From the NCBI GenBank assembly GCA_027563935.2, contig CM050451.1, forward strand, positions 106,109,565-106,173,564: DNA of 64,000 nt, written 5' to 3'. Each line of letters opens with the position of its first letter. The first letter of the stretch is position 1. A program made the translations under genes and the position numbers. A model generated the notes under the pieces. The model did not search any database. It had not been told where the DNA came from and was given only the letters and a program-made list of their open reading frames with translations. This document shows, in pieces, positions 46,601-58,300 of the stretch. The stretch comes from Costus lasius (taxonomy: Eukaryota > Streptophyta > Magnoliopsida > Zingiberales > Costaceae).

Positions 46601-49600
46601 CGACTGCAGTGCAAGAAGAGCACTTTGAGGTTCAAAGGAGGGTCAGAGGGTGAAGTGGGCAAAACTCGAAGAAGTCTATAGAAAGCATTCTAAAATGTAG
46701 GCACAGTTACCTCCACCAGTAATTGGTTCCGAGCAGCAAAAAGGTGCGCATTAAGACCGAAAAGAAACTTGGCCACAATGAAATCTTCTTGTTGTAGTAG
46801 AATGACTGCAATATCAGCTATTAGAGGATGATATTGGTGCAACTTATCTCATTTCGCCTTTAACTGAGTATAGTATTCTTGTAAAGGGCGTCCATCTTGT
46901 CGCATAAGAAGGATCTCTTCATATAGTTGATAAATTCGACTGATATTGTGCTGAGGAGCATATGTGATTGCAAGAGTATCCCACACTTCCTTCGCAGTAT
47001 TGTGAAACATAACAGTCGATGCAATTTGAGGCTCCATACTGTGAAGGTGAGAGGTGATCACTGTCATATCTGACATACTCCAGGAAGCATATTGTGGAAC
47101 AATGGTTGCTGGAGGATTCATTCCGACGTGCTGTCGTTTACCATGTGATCCAAGAAAAACAGCATAGCCCTAGCCAACAATAAGTAGTTTGTTCCATTGA
47201 ACTTCATAGTTGTACCAAGATTGGTAGCGGGTTTGGCATCAACAGAGAGTTGAAGTTGAGAATCCATAAGAGGTCCAAGATTTAGCCGGTATGCAACTAA
47301 AGATTTTGTAATAAGCTAACTTCACAGAACGTCACCTAGCCGTGGCTTTTTGTTCAATGTTAGTTAAAGAGCAGAAAGATTCACGGAATCAAGAAGGCTC
47401 ACAAAAGAATGCATCAGAACCTTCTTCAAATATGCTGAGCAACTGTGCTCGAGCCCGATAAGAATGATAGTTCAGAAAGCATCATACGCAAGAATAACTG
47501 GGAGAGAAATACCATCACACATTTGAGAAGTCAATGCTATGGTGATGATGATGATGCCTCGCGGAAAAGGAAAGAGTGTCTTCCGTTGTGCCGAGATCAG
47601 GTGACGCTGTGAGCAGAAATGAAGGAGCAGCGCCTTCCGCCTTCACCGAGAACAGATGTGCGGGTCGAGGGTAGAGCTGAAGTGGAAATCGGAGCGGAAG
47701 CAAAGACAATTGCCAGTGAGAGCTATTGGGCGATCGAAGCCAAAGTGAATTCAAAGCGAAGAGAACGGAAGCGAAGACGCACCTTCCGCCTTCCGCCATT
47801 TTATTGATGCCAACAATTGTTCGAATCGGCTAAGGTGGCGATCCGAACATTGCCGGTGAGGGGGGCGACGAAATGCCTCTGATGCCATGTTGATTCAAAG
47901 AGTAGTATTCATTAACTTTGATGTGTACAACTACAATGTTCTTATAGGAGAGATGCATAACCCTAACGGGTTAACGGTTTTGGATCTTACTCCGCTTCTA
48001 ACAACAAGTATTAAAAGTAAAATTCTGCAGTTAACCTACATTTTAGTGCTCAAGTAAATATAAGCTGAACTTCTTATAAATTATTTTAAATTTGATAAGG
48101 TTGGATTAAATTCTAAATCGAATCCTCATCGCTATGAAACTTCAATACTCTTCCAATGTTGATTTGATATACAATCCTTTGCCCTTATACTTGCATATCT
48201 CGTTAATCATGAACAAAATATACGTGTCTATACTATGCTACTTATGATGATGTCGTGTTATTGCTCTAAGCAGCACCATTTTGTTAATGTTGAGTTTATT
48301 TTGTTGTTATGCATATATACATATATATACATTTCTTGGTCTTTGTAAAAGTATAATTAAACTTGTGCTAAAATCCTTGTAAGTAAATTTGGGTTGATGT
48401 GACTTCTTTTAAAAAAAAAATTAAGTTGGTGGATGATGATGATTTGTTGGTTTTGTCGCTTGATTTGATTTATTGATTTAACGCTGATGCCAAGACAAAG
48501 ATTTGTTTTTTGATATTGTTAAATATGTTGGACTATTTGGAGTTTGAGTCCAAGAAGACAAATGTATTCACTAGTTGTAGATATGTGGATGTAGATACTT
48601 GTTGATATTGGTGGTTAAATTTCCAAAAACTGAGCGTGGCAACTAATAGATTAGTCAACAACAATTCAGATGTAACAACTCCACAACCTCTGTAATCGTC
48701 CTTGAGAACAACCTCTGCAATTGTTAATTGGCAAACTGTGATAGCAGCAAAGATAATGAGATCAACTAATGCCATCACCCACCTAAACTAGTCACCCTTG
48801 TTGTACACCAACTTATCACCACTTGCTGAATCAGTGTGCATACCACCAAATATAGGAAAAAGAGGAGGGGGCATGAAGAAGGCCAATGCAGGTCCATCAA
48901 CCACCTCTATTGGCTCATTGACTAGCTTGTATGCCTCCAACACCATAGTGTCCACATGCTTCTCACCCGCTCACTAATATTTGCCACCTTTGCTACCATG
49001 ATCATAGGATTAATGTTGAACTATCAAGGACTCCACTTGTGTTGTCATCTCCATTGACGCTATCATCCTTCATCTCCAAAATCATCTCTCCTCACTTGCA
49101 AATGCCTCATAAACCTCTAAAAATCCCTGGTCAATCTTGTCAATGCGGGTTTTATTTAAGTAAATTATATTAGTGGAGATGACCGATGTGGTATTAATTA
49201 TTTCATTATATTATATTAGTAAATAGTAGGAATATTGACTATTTAAAGTTAGTATTAAGTCTTTTTTTTATGGATTGATGGGTATTAGACCATGGATTAG
49301 TTGGTATTAAGTCTAGTAGGGTGTACCTAAACACTTATTTATATTGTTTACGTCAATTATAATGGTTGCATGAATAAATTGTTGAATTATATCTCTTGGT
49401 ATCTCTGCTTCTTTTCTATTTATCCCCCTCATCTCTCTACTTTATGTTTTGTTCTTTTTCCTCTATTTTCCTAACCAACTTTGTCATGCATTGCACATTC
49501 ATTGAACATTGTATCATAATGCTCTATTTTTCTCATACTCCAATTTTTTGTAGTTGCGCCTTAGAGATCAAGTGATTATAACAAGAGAAACAAAATAATT

Positions 49601-50197
49601 CCAAAATTCTAATCTTATTCAGATTCATCTCAATTTAAACATCTAACTTTCCAGAAATGACACTAATTGCAAGAGAAAAGTTTCTAACTTCATCATTTTT
49701 TAGATTGAATACTACATATCCTTTTGATTACACACAAAAGAAAACAAATTAGCAAACTTGGGAAAACATCTGACAATGGAGCAAAAATTCTAGGCAATGG
49801 TGTTGCTTAGGACAGCTTATGTAGGGTGCACGCCCTATCATCCTACATGTGGCACGTGGATCAGATTGCCCACATCTACCATTGTTTAACTCGTCCTAGG
49901 CAACATCATTGCCTAAGATTTCTTTTCTTGGCAGTGCATCTTGCATTATTTTACTAGTATATTTTTTCTGACAGATAATCTAAGGCAAAAGAATTATATA
50001 AAAGGCTCGAAAAAAAACCTTTTGTTGGCATGACTATAGAAGTGACATAAGCAATCCTATAACGTAAGGATATCAAAAATTTCCTGTTGATCAATAATAT
50101 CTTCTTCATTCTCATCATTGGTGGTAGGCACACTTCGAAGCCGACGCTCTTTTCTTTCATAAACTACAGGATTAGCATTTATCAATCCAGTAGACAT
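34622..50197 (-). CDS. AE7: AE7/MIP18-like cytosolic Fe-S cluster assembly factor
   Basis: MIP18 family (DUF59) proteins act in the CIA targeting complex with CIA1 and MET18, delivering Fe-S clusters to nuclear and cytosolic enzymes such as DNA polymerases. Exons on the minus strand: 50064-50197, 36915-37010, 36719-36818, 34803-34848 and 34622-34722. They join in phase to 158 aa, the normal family length. Recognisable parts: [16 protein letters not shown] (4-19), [20 protein letters not shown] (49-68), [12 protein letters not shown] (77-88) with the conserved Cys, [32 protein letters not shown], and Cys152 near the end. Unusual: EIFDILTDIQ instead of the common EIFDHIRDI, and the end [14 protein letters not shown] instead of the usual acidic LAPS-type end. 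Intron 1 is 13,053 bp. A 5' leader exon probably lies near 51200-51500. No stop or frameshift is seen. Confidence 0.9.
36049..36535. repeat. 240-bp tandem duplication in AE7 intron
   Basis: The block starting AATAAACTTACAT at 36049 recurs at 36290 almost unchanged, and a third start (GAAGAAATAAA) is visible at 36525. It ends about 180 bp before the exon at 36719. Confidence 0.9.
39072..39428 (-). other. Mirrored ORF in left foldback arm
   Basis: A 118-codon ORF whose partner on the other arm (39688-40044, plus strand) has exactly the same length and an alignable sequence: both contain FRFSL, ISPQILF, SVSSASV and [10 protein letters not shown]. The middle is hydrophobic and Ser/Leu-rich. I recognise no family. 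It may be captured host sequence or chance, since an inverted repeat mirrors any ORF. Confidence 0.35.
39688..40044 (+). other. Mirrored ORF in right foldback arm
   Basis: Counterpart of 39072-39428, with many substitutions but no stop or indel that breaks the frame over 118 codons. Function unknown. Confidence 0.35.
42814..42890 (-). repeat. 3' LTR of the short-LTR copia element, internally deleted
   Basis: Shares GTTGATTCAAAGAGTAG at one end and GCTTCTAACA at the other with 47888-48003, but lacks the central segment. Confidence 0.85.
43092..43897. repeat. Tandem duplication of ~400 bp within the copia RNase H region
   Basis: The block starting GGATTATTTGCAATAAAG at 43092 recurs at 43496, nearly identical through CCTTGACTTTTCCATGAACTG. 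RNase H coding sequence is therefore present twice. Confidence 0.9.
47875..47887 (-). other. Primer binding site of the short-LTR copia element
   Basis: TGGCATCAGAGGC on the minus strand, directly inside the 5' LTR; one base off the iMet consensus. Confidence 0.75.
47888..48003 (-). repeat. 5' LTR of the short-LTR copia element
   Basis: 116 bp, TGTTAGAAGC...GAATCAACA on the minus strand, with the ACAAG duplication outside and the primer site inside. Confidence 0.88.
48533..48975 (-). pseudogene. Unrecognised coding-like remnant in AE7 intron 1
   Basis: One minus-strand frame stays open for about 56 codons (including [20 protein letters not shown] and [17 protein letters not shown]). A single TAG near 48788 interrupts it, then it continues open for about 80 codons ([20 protein letters not shown]). 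I do not recognise the protein. A hydrophobic segment is evident. It may be a transposon ORF remnant or chance. Confidence 0.3.
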
Positions 50198-50665
50198 AAT
50201 TCAGTAGTTCAACTGGAAGACCTAACAAATTTCCTCAATTGCTATATACACCTTCGAGAAAATGAAACCATTAAGTGAATGACAGGATTACCAGGAAGAG
50301 GACTGAAAGAAGAATCATTTTTGCAATTTAATGACAACATTCAGTATAATGTAACACTCATGCCATAGTGATTAACGAGTTCTAAAATTTTCAATTGTGC
50401 ACTCAATGAATTTATAATCATAAATTCATTACAACTAAGTATTTGCATTTAGAAAGTTTGAATGATGTTGTCATTCAATTTTGCACTTTCTACTAGTGTT
50501 ATCTTCGCTAATATTAACTCTATTTTGTATCTCTTCCACCTCGACACGTGTGGATAAAAAATTCAAAGAACCAAGACGATGGCAAATGCAATCAAATTAA
50601 ATAAGGAAAATAACCTCTATTCACTCAAAGGCACAGTGAGTCTGAATGAATACTCAGCTAATAAA

Positions 50666-51500
50666 TTATTTCAACCAGATTAAATTCAAACATAATGACA
50701 TCAAGGTCTTGTATATCTGCATAAAATACTTTTCCACTTTTGTACCACATATGGAAGCCTCCGAATAAATTATTGTAGTAACATAGTGATCAATCAAATC
50801 CCTCAAGAAAAATGTTTGTTTTTTTTTTTTCCAAAAGGTATAAGAACAAGAAAACCCTTGCAAAAGATAAATGTTGCATCTTGTACCCATGAGTCGTATC
50901 GTCTTGTCATCTATTGTTTGGATCGTAATGAAAAAAGTATCTTATTTCGATACAATTTTTGTTATGAGATATCAAAGTTGTCCAAGTATTTCAGTCAATT
51001 AAGTCGAACCAAATTCTATCATAAAAGAACAAAAGAAGGTCAAGCAACATCCTGCGTGACGATTTTCAACTAAACTGATCGATGATCGATTTTCGCAAGG
51101 CTACAATATCTGGATCAAGCATCCTATATCTAGAATCGATAGTTCAACAAATAAATTAGGACAGGGAAACCAATGGCAGGGCACGAACCAGCCGTACCTT
51201 TCTTAATACACGGCGAGAAACCTTTACATCGGTTTATGCGAGAAGAGGTGGGGGACGTCGTCAACGATGCGGAAGCAGTCACGGAGCAGAGGTCTACGGG
51301 TCGATCTGCGAAGCGAGCGCCGGCGGCAAACAAGAGGGAGAGGCCGCGAGGCTTGGTGGCGCCGCCAAATGGATTAGGGATGGGGAAGGGGGCAGAGGAT
51401 AGAATCGGTCGCGGGTGCCGCGAAGAGAGCACGAGGTATACTTCTCGTTCTCGGGGATGGGTACTTCAGATTTGCCTCGCAGGGCTGGTATCATATACCC
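50666..51500 (-). other. Probable AE7 leader intron and leader exon/promoter region
   Basis: Read on the minus strand, a GC-rich block at about 51200-51500 ends with the donor GAAAG|GTACGG (near 51196). An acceptor TTTGTTAG lies just before the AE7 start codon (near 50223). This suggests a 5' untranslated exon and a ~970-bp leader intron. The ORFs in the GC-rich block resemble nothing known. Confidence 0.45.
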
Positions 51501-52151
51501 TCTGCGGCCTGGAATCCAATTAACCGGTGGAAACTACGCATGAGGTCCACCTGTTTCCCAATCGGCACCGGCCCCACAGAAACGGCCATCACTACCGATG
51601 CTCCGCGACGAAAGGAAGAGGACAATTTTGCCATCATAATTATTTTTAAAAAAATAAAAAATATTATTGATGATCAACCTATTTTAAGCTATCTAATAGT
51701 ATATCATACGAATAAAATCTTCTACGGAAAAAAAATCATAAAACATAGTAAAATTTAGCGAAAGTTTGTGTGGGAAGTTGAGGAATGCTGAGCAAATTGC
51801 TCACCGCAAAGTAATTTGCCACTTGTTGGTACGTTACCCATGCGGACACCTTCCTTGCTGTTGGCCCACCTTTCGATCTGACGGTGGTAAGGGTGGGGGT
51901 AAATCGCGTCGGAGAGTGGGGATTTAGCAGCCAAATGGACTTTTTTATCTTCATTGTAAATTTGGGAGTAGAAAGAAAAGAGTGGAATTTAGGAAGGTCA
52001 ACGGAAAAGATTGCAACGACTCTTTCTATTTTAATGGTAGCGATGAAGTCATTTGGACGTTGGAACAAGAACTCGTCGGAATGAAGAGATGGTCAAATTG
52101 ACTAGCATTCGATAAGGTCACTTTGATAAGTGAATGTGCTACAACTTTCAT

Positions 52152-52644
52152 TAGGGTTGAGTAAAAAGATTTACAGTTTAGTGATTTATCGATTATCCGT
52201 TATCGTTATTAATTACAAAATTATGGTAATTTACCGATCGTAAAATCGATAAAATACTGATTTTATTATTATTATATATTTTTATAATAAAAAATATTTA
52301 TTAATAATATAATAAATTAATTAATATTTATTAAGATATTATTTTATTCAATAAATTATTTTATTAAAAAAATGATGTTTAGTCTTTTTAAAATAATAAA
52401 AAATTTATTAAGATATTAATTACTCAACTCAAAATAATTAAAAATTTTATTTTTAATAAATATTAGGTAAATTGATAAATTTACTAAACTGAAACTTTTT
52501 TACAGTATCGTTTACCCAAATGCTAAATAGCATAAATTTTATTATTGTTACTATTATTGATTATCAATTTTATCAAATAGATTTAATTTTTACCTTAGAT
52601 AAAATCAATAAAAATCGATAATCACCGATTAATACTCACCCTTA
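52152..52644. mobile_element. Putative hAT-like MITE, AT-rich
   Basis: Ends are TAGGGTTGAGTA on the left and TACTCACCCTTA on the right. Flanking 8-mers ACTTTCAT and ACTTCGAT agree at 6 of 8 bases. Inside, mirrored GATTTATCGATTATC and GATAATCACCGATTAA sequences point to a hairpin. No transposase. Confidence 0.6.
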
Positions 52645-52879
52645 ACTTCGATATATACTATCATTTTGTTTATGCTATTGATTTTTTCGGCCACAAACTA
52701 TAAAATATACCCCATTTAAATATGCTAATTGCAATTTTATGTGATTGTAGTGATTGGTGTCAATAACTTCCTACAATTTATTTTTGGCAAACTTTCTACA
52801 ATTTATATCTATTAAATAATGATTTATAGTGTCTTGTTAATATTAGTATTTTATTTCCACCATGTATAGTTATTTATGA

Positions 52880-53405
52880 TAGACCTGGCAATTCGGGTCA
52901 GTATGTCATAAACGGGTCATGTCAACTGTGACCGATGACTCGATTAAGCCAATCCGAACACGATCTATTTAATTAATTGGGTCAAACTATCTAACTTGAA
53001 CACGACCTGAATATAATTGGGTTAACCTGACACGACCCAAATAACCCGTTTATCATTTATATTTTATATATAAATAATAAATTAATAAAAATTATATTAA
53101 AATGAATAAAATTTTGGACTTATGGGTAGGCTGAAATCTAAGTTAAAAGATAGTTAGAAGATATTTTGGCTTATAAGCTAGCAAAGAGAGTTAGGTGAGT
53201 CTATATTTAAATTATATATATATATATAAATATATATTATAATCGGGTTAAGCGGGTCAACTCATTTTATAACCTGACATGACCCGTTTTTTTTTCGGGT
53301 TATAAATGGATTAACCTATTTATGACCCGAACACGATTATGGCTGACCCGAACCCGCCTAACTTCGTGTCGAGTCAGCGGGTCATGTCAGATTTTGTCAG
53401 GTCTA
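52880..53405. mobile_element. hAT-like MITE with GGGTCA-rich arms
   Basis: Terminal inverted repeats are TAGACCTGGCAA and TTGTCAGGTCTA. The 8-bp duplication ATTTATGA is perfect (52872-52879 and 53406-53413). The arms contain repeated CGGGTCA/TGACCCG, and the centre is AT-rich with a short TA run. No transposase. Confidence 0.9.
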
Positions 53406-53413
53406 ATTTATGA

Positions 53414-54720
53414 TGTCTATTCTCCTCTGGACCGGGGCCGGGAGAAAATGGGCTGGGTGGAGGCCCAAGTCCACTCGGCTGCATGGATTGGGATGAAGCC
53501 CATAGTCGCGTTGTCGATCGTGCGGACGAGATCAACATTGGCGACGTCCTTCTTAGCGCCATCCTTGGTACTGATGGCGGTGACGTTTCTGCCTTTCTGG
53601 CGCCATCTACGGCCCCTTCTCCGGTGAGGATGACGGCAACTTCTTTGACGCTGATGGCGGCTGATATCCAAATGAGGATGCCGCGAACGAACCAACGGGA
53701 TTCAACGATGGAAAGGGGGCTGGCGCTGGTTGGCAAGTGGGTGTCCTTCCAAATTGAGTGTTGTCCCCTCCTCTTTAAGGCACCAGGCGACGAGAGGAGG
53801 GGGCATTCGACTGGCGACGAATAGAGGAGGGGAGCTAGTACCAGAGCAGGCCGCTTCCCCTTGTTCCCATTAGCCGTCGAGGCTTGACAACGCAGCACCC
53901 TCTTCCCCAGGCTCCATCTAAGCAGAAGCGGGGGAGGTGGGTCTGGAACCACAACGGCATGCTTCCAGGTTGTTTGAGCATTGACCACCCCTTCCAGAGC
54001 TCCGAGCTCTGATGCTATCGTCAGGAGGGCAACGACGAGAGGTCGGTGAGACCTCTTCTCGGAGTAGCAGGCTTCGATGCCATCGCTAGGTGGGCGACGA
54101 CGAGTTTCCGGCGAGGAGCGTGAAACTATAAGTTGACGGCGAGTGTGCTGTAGGTAGGTTCGGTCTAATCAATCGAATGGAAATTTTCCTTATCCCTCTT
54201 ATTGTCTTTCTAGCAAAGTTCCTTGGTTTCTCCGGTGAACTACCGAGCTTCTCCCTGTTTCGGTCTCCAATAGTGTTCTTCATCATTCTCGGCAGTGACA
54301 GCTTCCAGCGACGAGGCTGAGGGCTGAGCAGGTGCTGTTCAGTCCTGCCGCACGCCCCAAACTCTGTTCGTCAATCACCGGCGAGGAGAAACGAATGCAG
54401 GCGTGTGTTCGTTGCAGATGACTCGGCCGAAAGAGACGAAGGAGAACGTGATTTTGGCGTTCGAAACAAGGTCGGGTTGAAGTCAACGCTTCAGTCAAAA
54501 TCGGTTTCGAGAGCTTAAACGAAATCGCGGCGTGAAAGTTCCAATTTTGGCATGCATTCGGAGGTTAACTCGGTGACTTGGACGGGCCATCTGGGCTGGT
54601 CATGACACTATTCAATTCCAATGAGACAACCTGGCCAATTCCATTACCACCCGGTCCGTTTCATACCGGCCCAACCTTAATTCATGTATACAATTGTTTT
54701 GGTGTGTTAATACGGACGGT
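53414..54720. other. Intergenic region upstream of the bZIP gene
   Basis: Mixed-composition DNA with several 65-200-codon ORFs on both strands (for example 53374-53988 minus, 53483-53824 plus), none with a recognisable domain. Degraded repeat is the most likely content. Confidence 0.5.
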
Positions 54721-54755
54721 TTATATGAACACAAAAGCAGCGCTCCGAAAGCGAT

Positions 54756-54800
54756 TTCCCCTCTCTCTCTCGCTCGCTCGCTCTCTCTCTCTCCTCCCAC
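54756..54800. repeat. CT/CTCG-rich tract near the bZIP transcription start
   Basis: A run of CTCTCTCTCGCTCGCTCG and similar. Pyrimidine-rich tracts of this kind are common in plant core promoters and 5' leaders, and this one lies ~520 bp before the start codon. Confidence 0.7.
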
Positions 54801-55318
54801 AAAATACCAGTGGATTCCCACCCTACCCGCCTTTCCTGCTCCCCTTCGCTCACCTTTTTCTACGCGGAGACCGGTGAAGGGAATCGGACTACCCGCAGTC
54901 CTGCTTTCGATCTCGCTGCGTGCTCCATTGCTGCTTGTAAGAGCGTTCTCTTCCGTGCAAGTGTTGTTGTCCCTTTCGATCGAACAGATTTGATGTGTTT
55001 TGTTTTAGAATCACTATCCTAATTGGTTGAAATTTAGTTTTGGTTCCGTTTTGGAGTTTGCTTCCAAGGCCGTTCGCTTAAAGGTTTGATTTTTAGTATC
55101 CCGTTTTCGTATATTTTAGGACGCTTTAGGGTTTTGGAGGGAGATCTGCACAGGAATTGAGTGGTCTCCGCTGTTGGTATTCGAAATTCGTTGAGGACTA
55201 TCTAAAATTTTGCTCATTGGACCGCTTGGGATAGAAAAAAGATGGCTTGACAGAAAATAACGAAAGAACAACCACGGGAAATAATAGTCAGTAGAGAGAG
55301 GTGAAGGAACGTGCTATA

Positions 55319-58300
55319 ATGGGAGGTAGCGAGACAGATACCAAGGGACCGAAGACATCAGATGCGCAGGTAATATATGTTTCTCACGATTTTTGCAAAA
55401 TGGATTCACTGTTTAGGTTACTGTGTCTGAATCTAGAGTGATGTTTTTTAGTTTCCGATTACATTTTTTTATTCTATCTTTTTCCCTTGCTCAGGAGCAT
55501 CCACCAGCCACGAGCTCCAGCCCCAGTGCTGCTGTCTATCCGGACTGGTCTGGATTTCAGGTGCTAATTTGATTTTTTTTTGGCACCCGAGATGAATATT
55601 TTGAGAACTTTCTAATGATTGTATCAGTCTTGTCTTCAGTTGTCATCATGACCTTGTTATGTTTTTCATCTGATTCAAATAGGCATATTCACCCATTCCA
55701 CCACATGGCTTCTTCCACTCTCCTGTGGTCTCAAGTCCCCAGGGTCATCCATACATGTGGGGAGCTCAGGTGGTGCTCTATTCTGTATTCATCTCCTTTA
55801 CTCTATGTCTTTACATGTCTGTTACTTAGTGTTGGATCTGTATTCGTGAAGTTCTAGGAAGGGAGCTTGAATTTGGAGCTCTGGAATTTGATTTAATATC
55901 CCATCAAAAATTCGTTAACTGCGTGCATAGTTAGATGACTCATGAACAATCCTAGCATGTCACTAATAGCAACGACGGAAACATGATTCATGAGTATATG
56001 CCATCTTGCTGGGAGGTAGCTATTAACCTGTAACCTGAATTCTGGTTCATACACGTCACAAGTAATAACCCATTAGAGCAAGATTACCTTTTTTTTTTTT
56101 AAGAAACCCATTAAAAATATAGTTTGCAGTACAGGTCAGCTTGGTTCAATCAAGATTACAACATCCCATATGATTCTGATGGATCCATCAAATTATTGCG
56201 TTTAGCTTTAAACAAGAAGAAATTAGCCTACAAAAGTAAAATTCTCCATTGGTTTGTTCGTATCAGGTGATCCCAATGATCAAAGTAGAATATTGCAAGT
56301 AGTGACCATATCATTACACTTATATGAGGTGAAGAATCATTGATGACATCTCTTCCAACGCCTGTTGCCTGGCCTCTGACATCTTGCTCAATGTCTCTCC
56401 TTACAAGTTGCCACATGCCTCTTGCCTCTCACCCATTGCTGTTGAGTGCCCTCACCATTGGAACCTTGTAACTTTCTAGATCTTGTCACATGGACTACCG
56501 ATGCGGTTGTCCTTGGCACCATTGAGCAGATTGAGCAGCTTTGCCACTATTTACTACTTAAAGGGTTTGAGTAAATTTGGCTCTATTGAGGACTAAGGAT
56601 GGAAATTATGAAAGAGTCAAAGGATTTGAGTAGAACGATTCAACTCTATTTAGGTAAATGATTCAATTATATAAAGATTTATTTGCACTTTATTTGAGCA
56701 TTGAATTTGTATTATCATTAATTACAATAATGGTTAATATTTAATCAATACTTGCTTTAATTTAAAAATAATTATTAGTTAGTGAGTTTTCTTAGGTTTA
56801 AATTACTTATTGGGTAATCTAATCAAAATAAATAGTTAACTAATTCATTATATATAACTAACAATACATATAAATAAAATCTTACTAATATTGAATAACT
56901 AATAATATATATAATTTTAAATATTTTAGTATAAAAAATGAGGAAATAAAATACATTTAATTATATCTAATAAGCATAATTAAATGACTTAATTTAATTA
57001 TATATCATATAATTAATGTTAAGTTGATACTAAAGTGTCCAAATATCTAGAAAACAATAAATAAATTAATAATATATATTTGTACTTCATTACATAGTAT
57101 ATAGTTTATATTTTATCTTGAAATGTAGGAAATAATATTTTTTATGTTTCTATGCTTTTAAAACAAGACAACTATTTTATTCATCCTATTTTTATTTTGT
57201 TTTTTCTTTTGTTATTAATCCAATATGACAAATGCTTTTATTTTGTTGTACTTTTTTGACTCTCTAATTCTGATGTTGTGAAACATAACTAAAAGTGTAT
57301 ATGTGATACTGCAGTTTAATCCCACTTGGAGAGTGAAAGAAAAAATGATATGGTATATAAGGCTTAGTACGCTTACTATCATTAACTTAGGCTTAAAACA
57401 TTATAAATTAGACCATGTTGTTATTCAACTACCAAGTTCATGGGTCAGTTTGCTCATTAAGATGATCATAATAAATAGTACCAAAGTAAATTTAGTCCTA
57501 AGCATAGTGACAGACTAATAGGAAAAGGGTTGCTAAGAACGGTGGAGTTACCATTGGGCTAATCTCATATGTTGTTGTCTAAGGGATAATAATGTTTGAA
57601 ATTTTGGTTCGAACCGATCAAAATTTTTGATTTGTACTAGTCCAAGATGGGTATGGTTTTACTGTAGTATTATGTCAATATAGTCGGTTTCAGTGTAGCA
57701 TTGTGCCAGTTTTACTATAGCATACCAGTCCAGTACATTGGTTCAGATCGGTATTTTAAACTTTGAGGAATAGTTCTCAAGACATATGTTAAACTTTAGC
57801 ATTGATGAGTGATGAGGATATCAAGTCTTAAGTGAGAAAGATTGTGATATTTCAATCCATATGGAAAGTGTGGGAGAAAAGATGTTAAGGTATATAAGAT
57901 TTACTTAGCTTTTGTACTATTAATTTGGGCTTAAAAATTTTAAATTGAGTCACGGTACTTCAGACTCACGAAGTTAATAGGTCTACTCATTAAACGGATC
58001 ATAACATTATGCTTTTTACTTAATGGTGGTCACGAAATTGAAGTTTCTGATTTTTGGTATGAGCAGTACATAGAATGATGTAAGGAAAGACATTCATTTG
58101 AATTTCTCTATCTTTAACATTATTGACTTCCATCTAGGTAGAGAAATTGTGGTGAGTTGGATAATCTAAATGAAATCCAAGTGGAACTTTCATGTTAATG
58201 TATCTATGAGGAATCTATAGTACAATCATGAAATATGTTTATACTTTTCTCTTCACAGCACCTTATGCCTCCTTATGGGACCCCACCGCCTCCATATGTT

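Larger units (their letters stand above)
42809..48008 (-). mobile_element. Ty1/copia element with very short LTRs, in AE7 intron 1
   Basis: The element lies at 42814-48003, flanked by ACAAG at 42809-42813 and 48004-48008. The right (5') LTR is 47888-48003 (116 bp). The left (3') LTR is 42814-42890 (77 bp), with an internal deletion of about 40 bp and a mutated end base. The primer site 47875-47887 reads TGGCATCAGAGGC on the minus strand; a purine tract GAGAGGGAG adjoins the left LTR. Minus-strand remnants run right to left: gag (46849-47121), pre-integrase/integrase (45683-45916 and 45023-45376), RT N-terminal part (44534-45007), RNase H (42885-43462). All are broken by stops or shifts. Orientation is the same as the AE7 gene. 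Confidence 0.9.

Noticed and set aside
47515..47807. ORFs of 94 and 62 codons near the right copia LTR
   Set aside because: They lie in the untranslated leader between primer site and gag, in both orientations, with no gag similarity.
53374..53988. 204-codon minus-strand ORF
   Set aside because: It begins inside the hAT MITE end and has opposing ORFs over the same bases; no recognisable domain.
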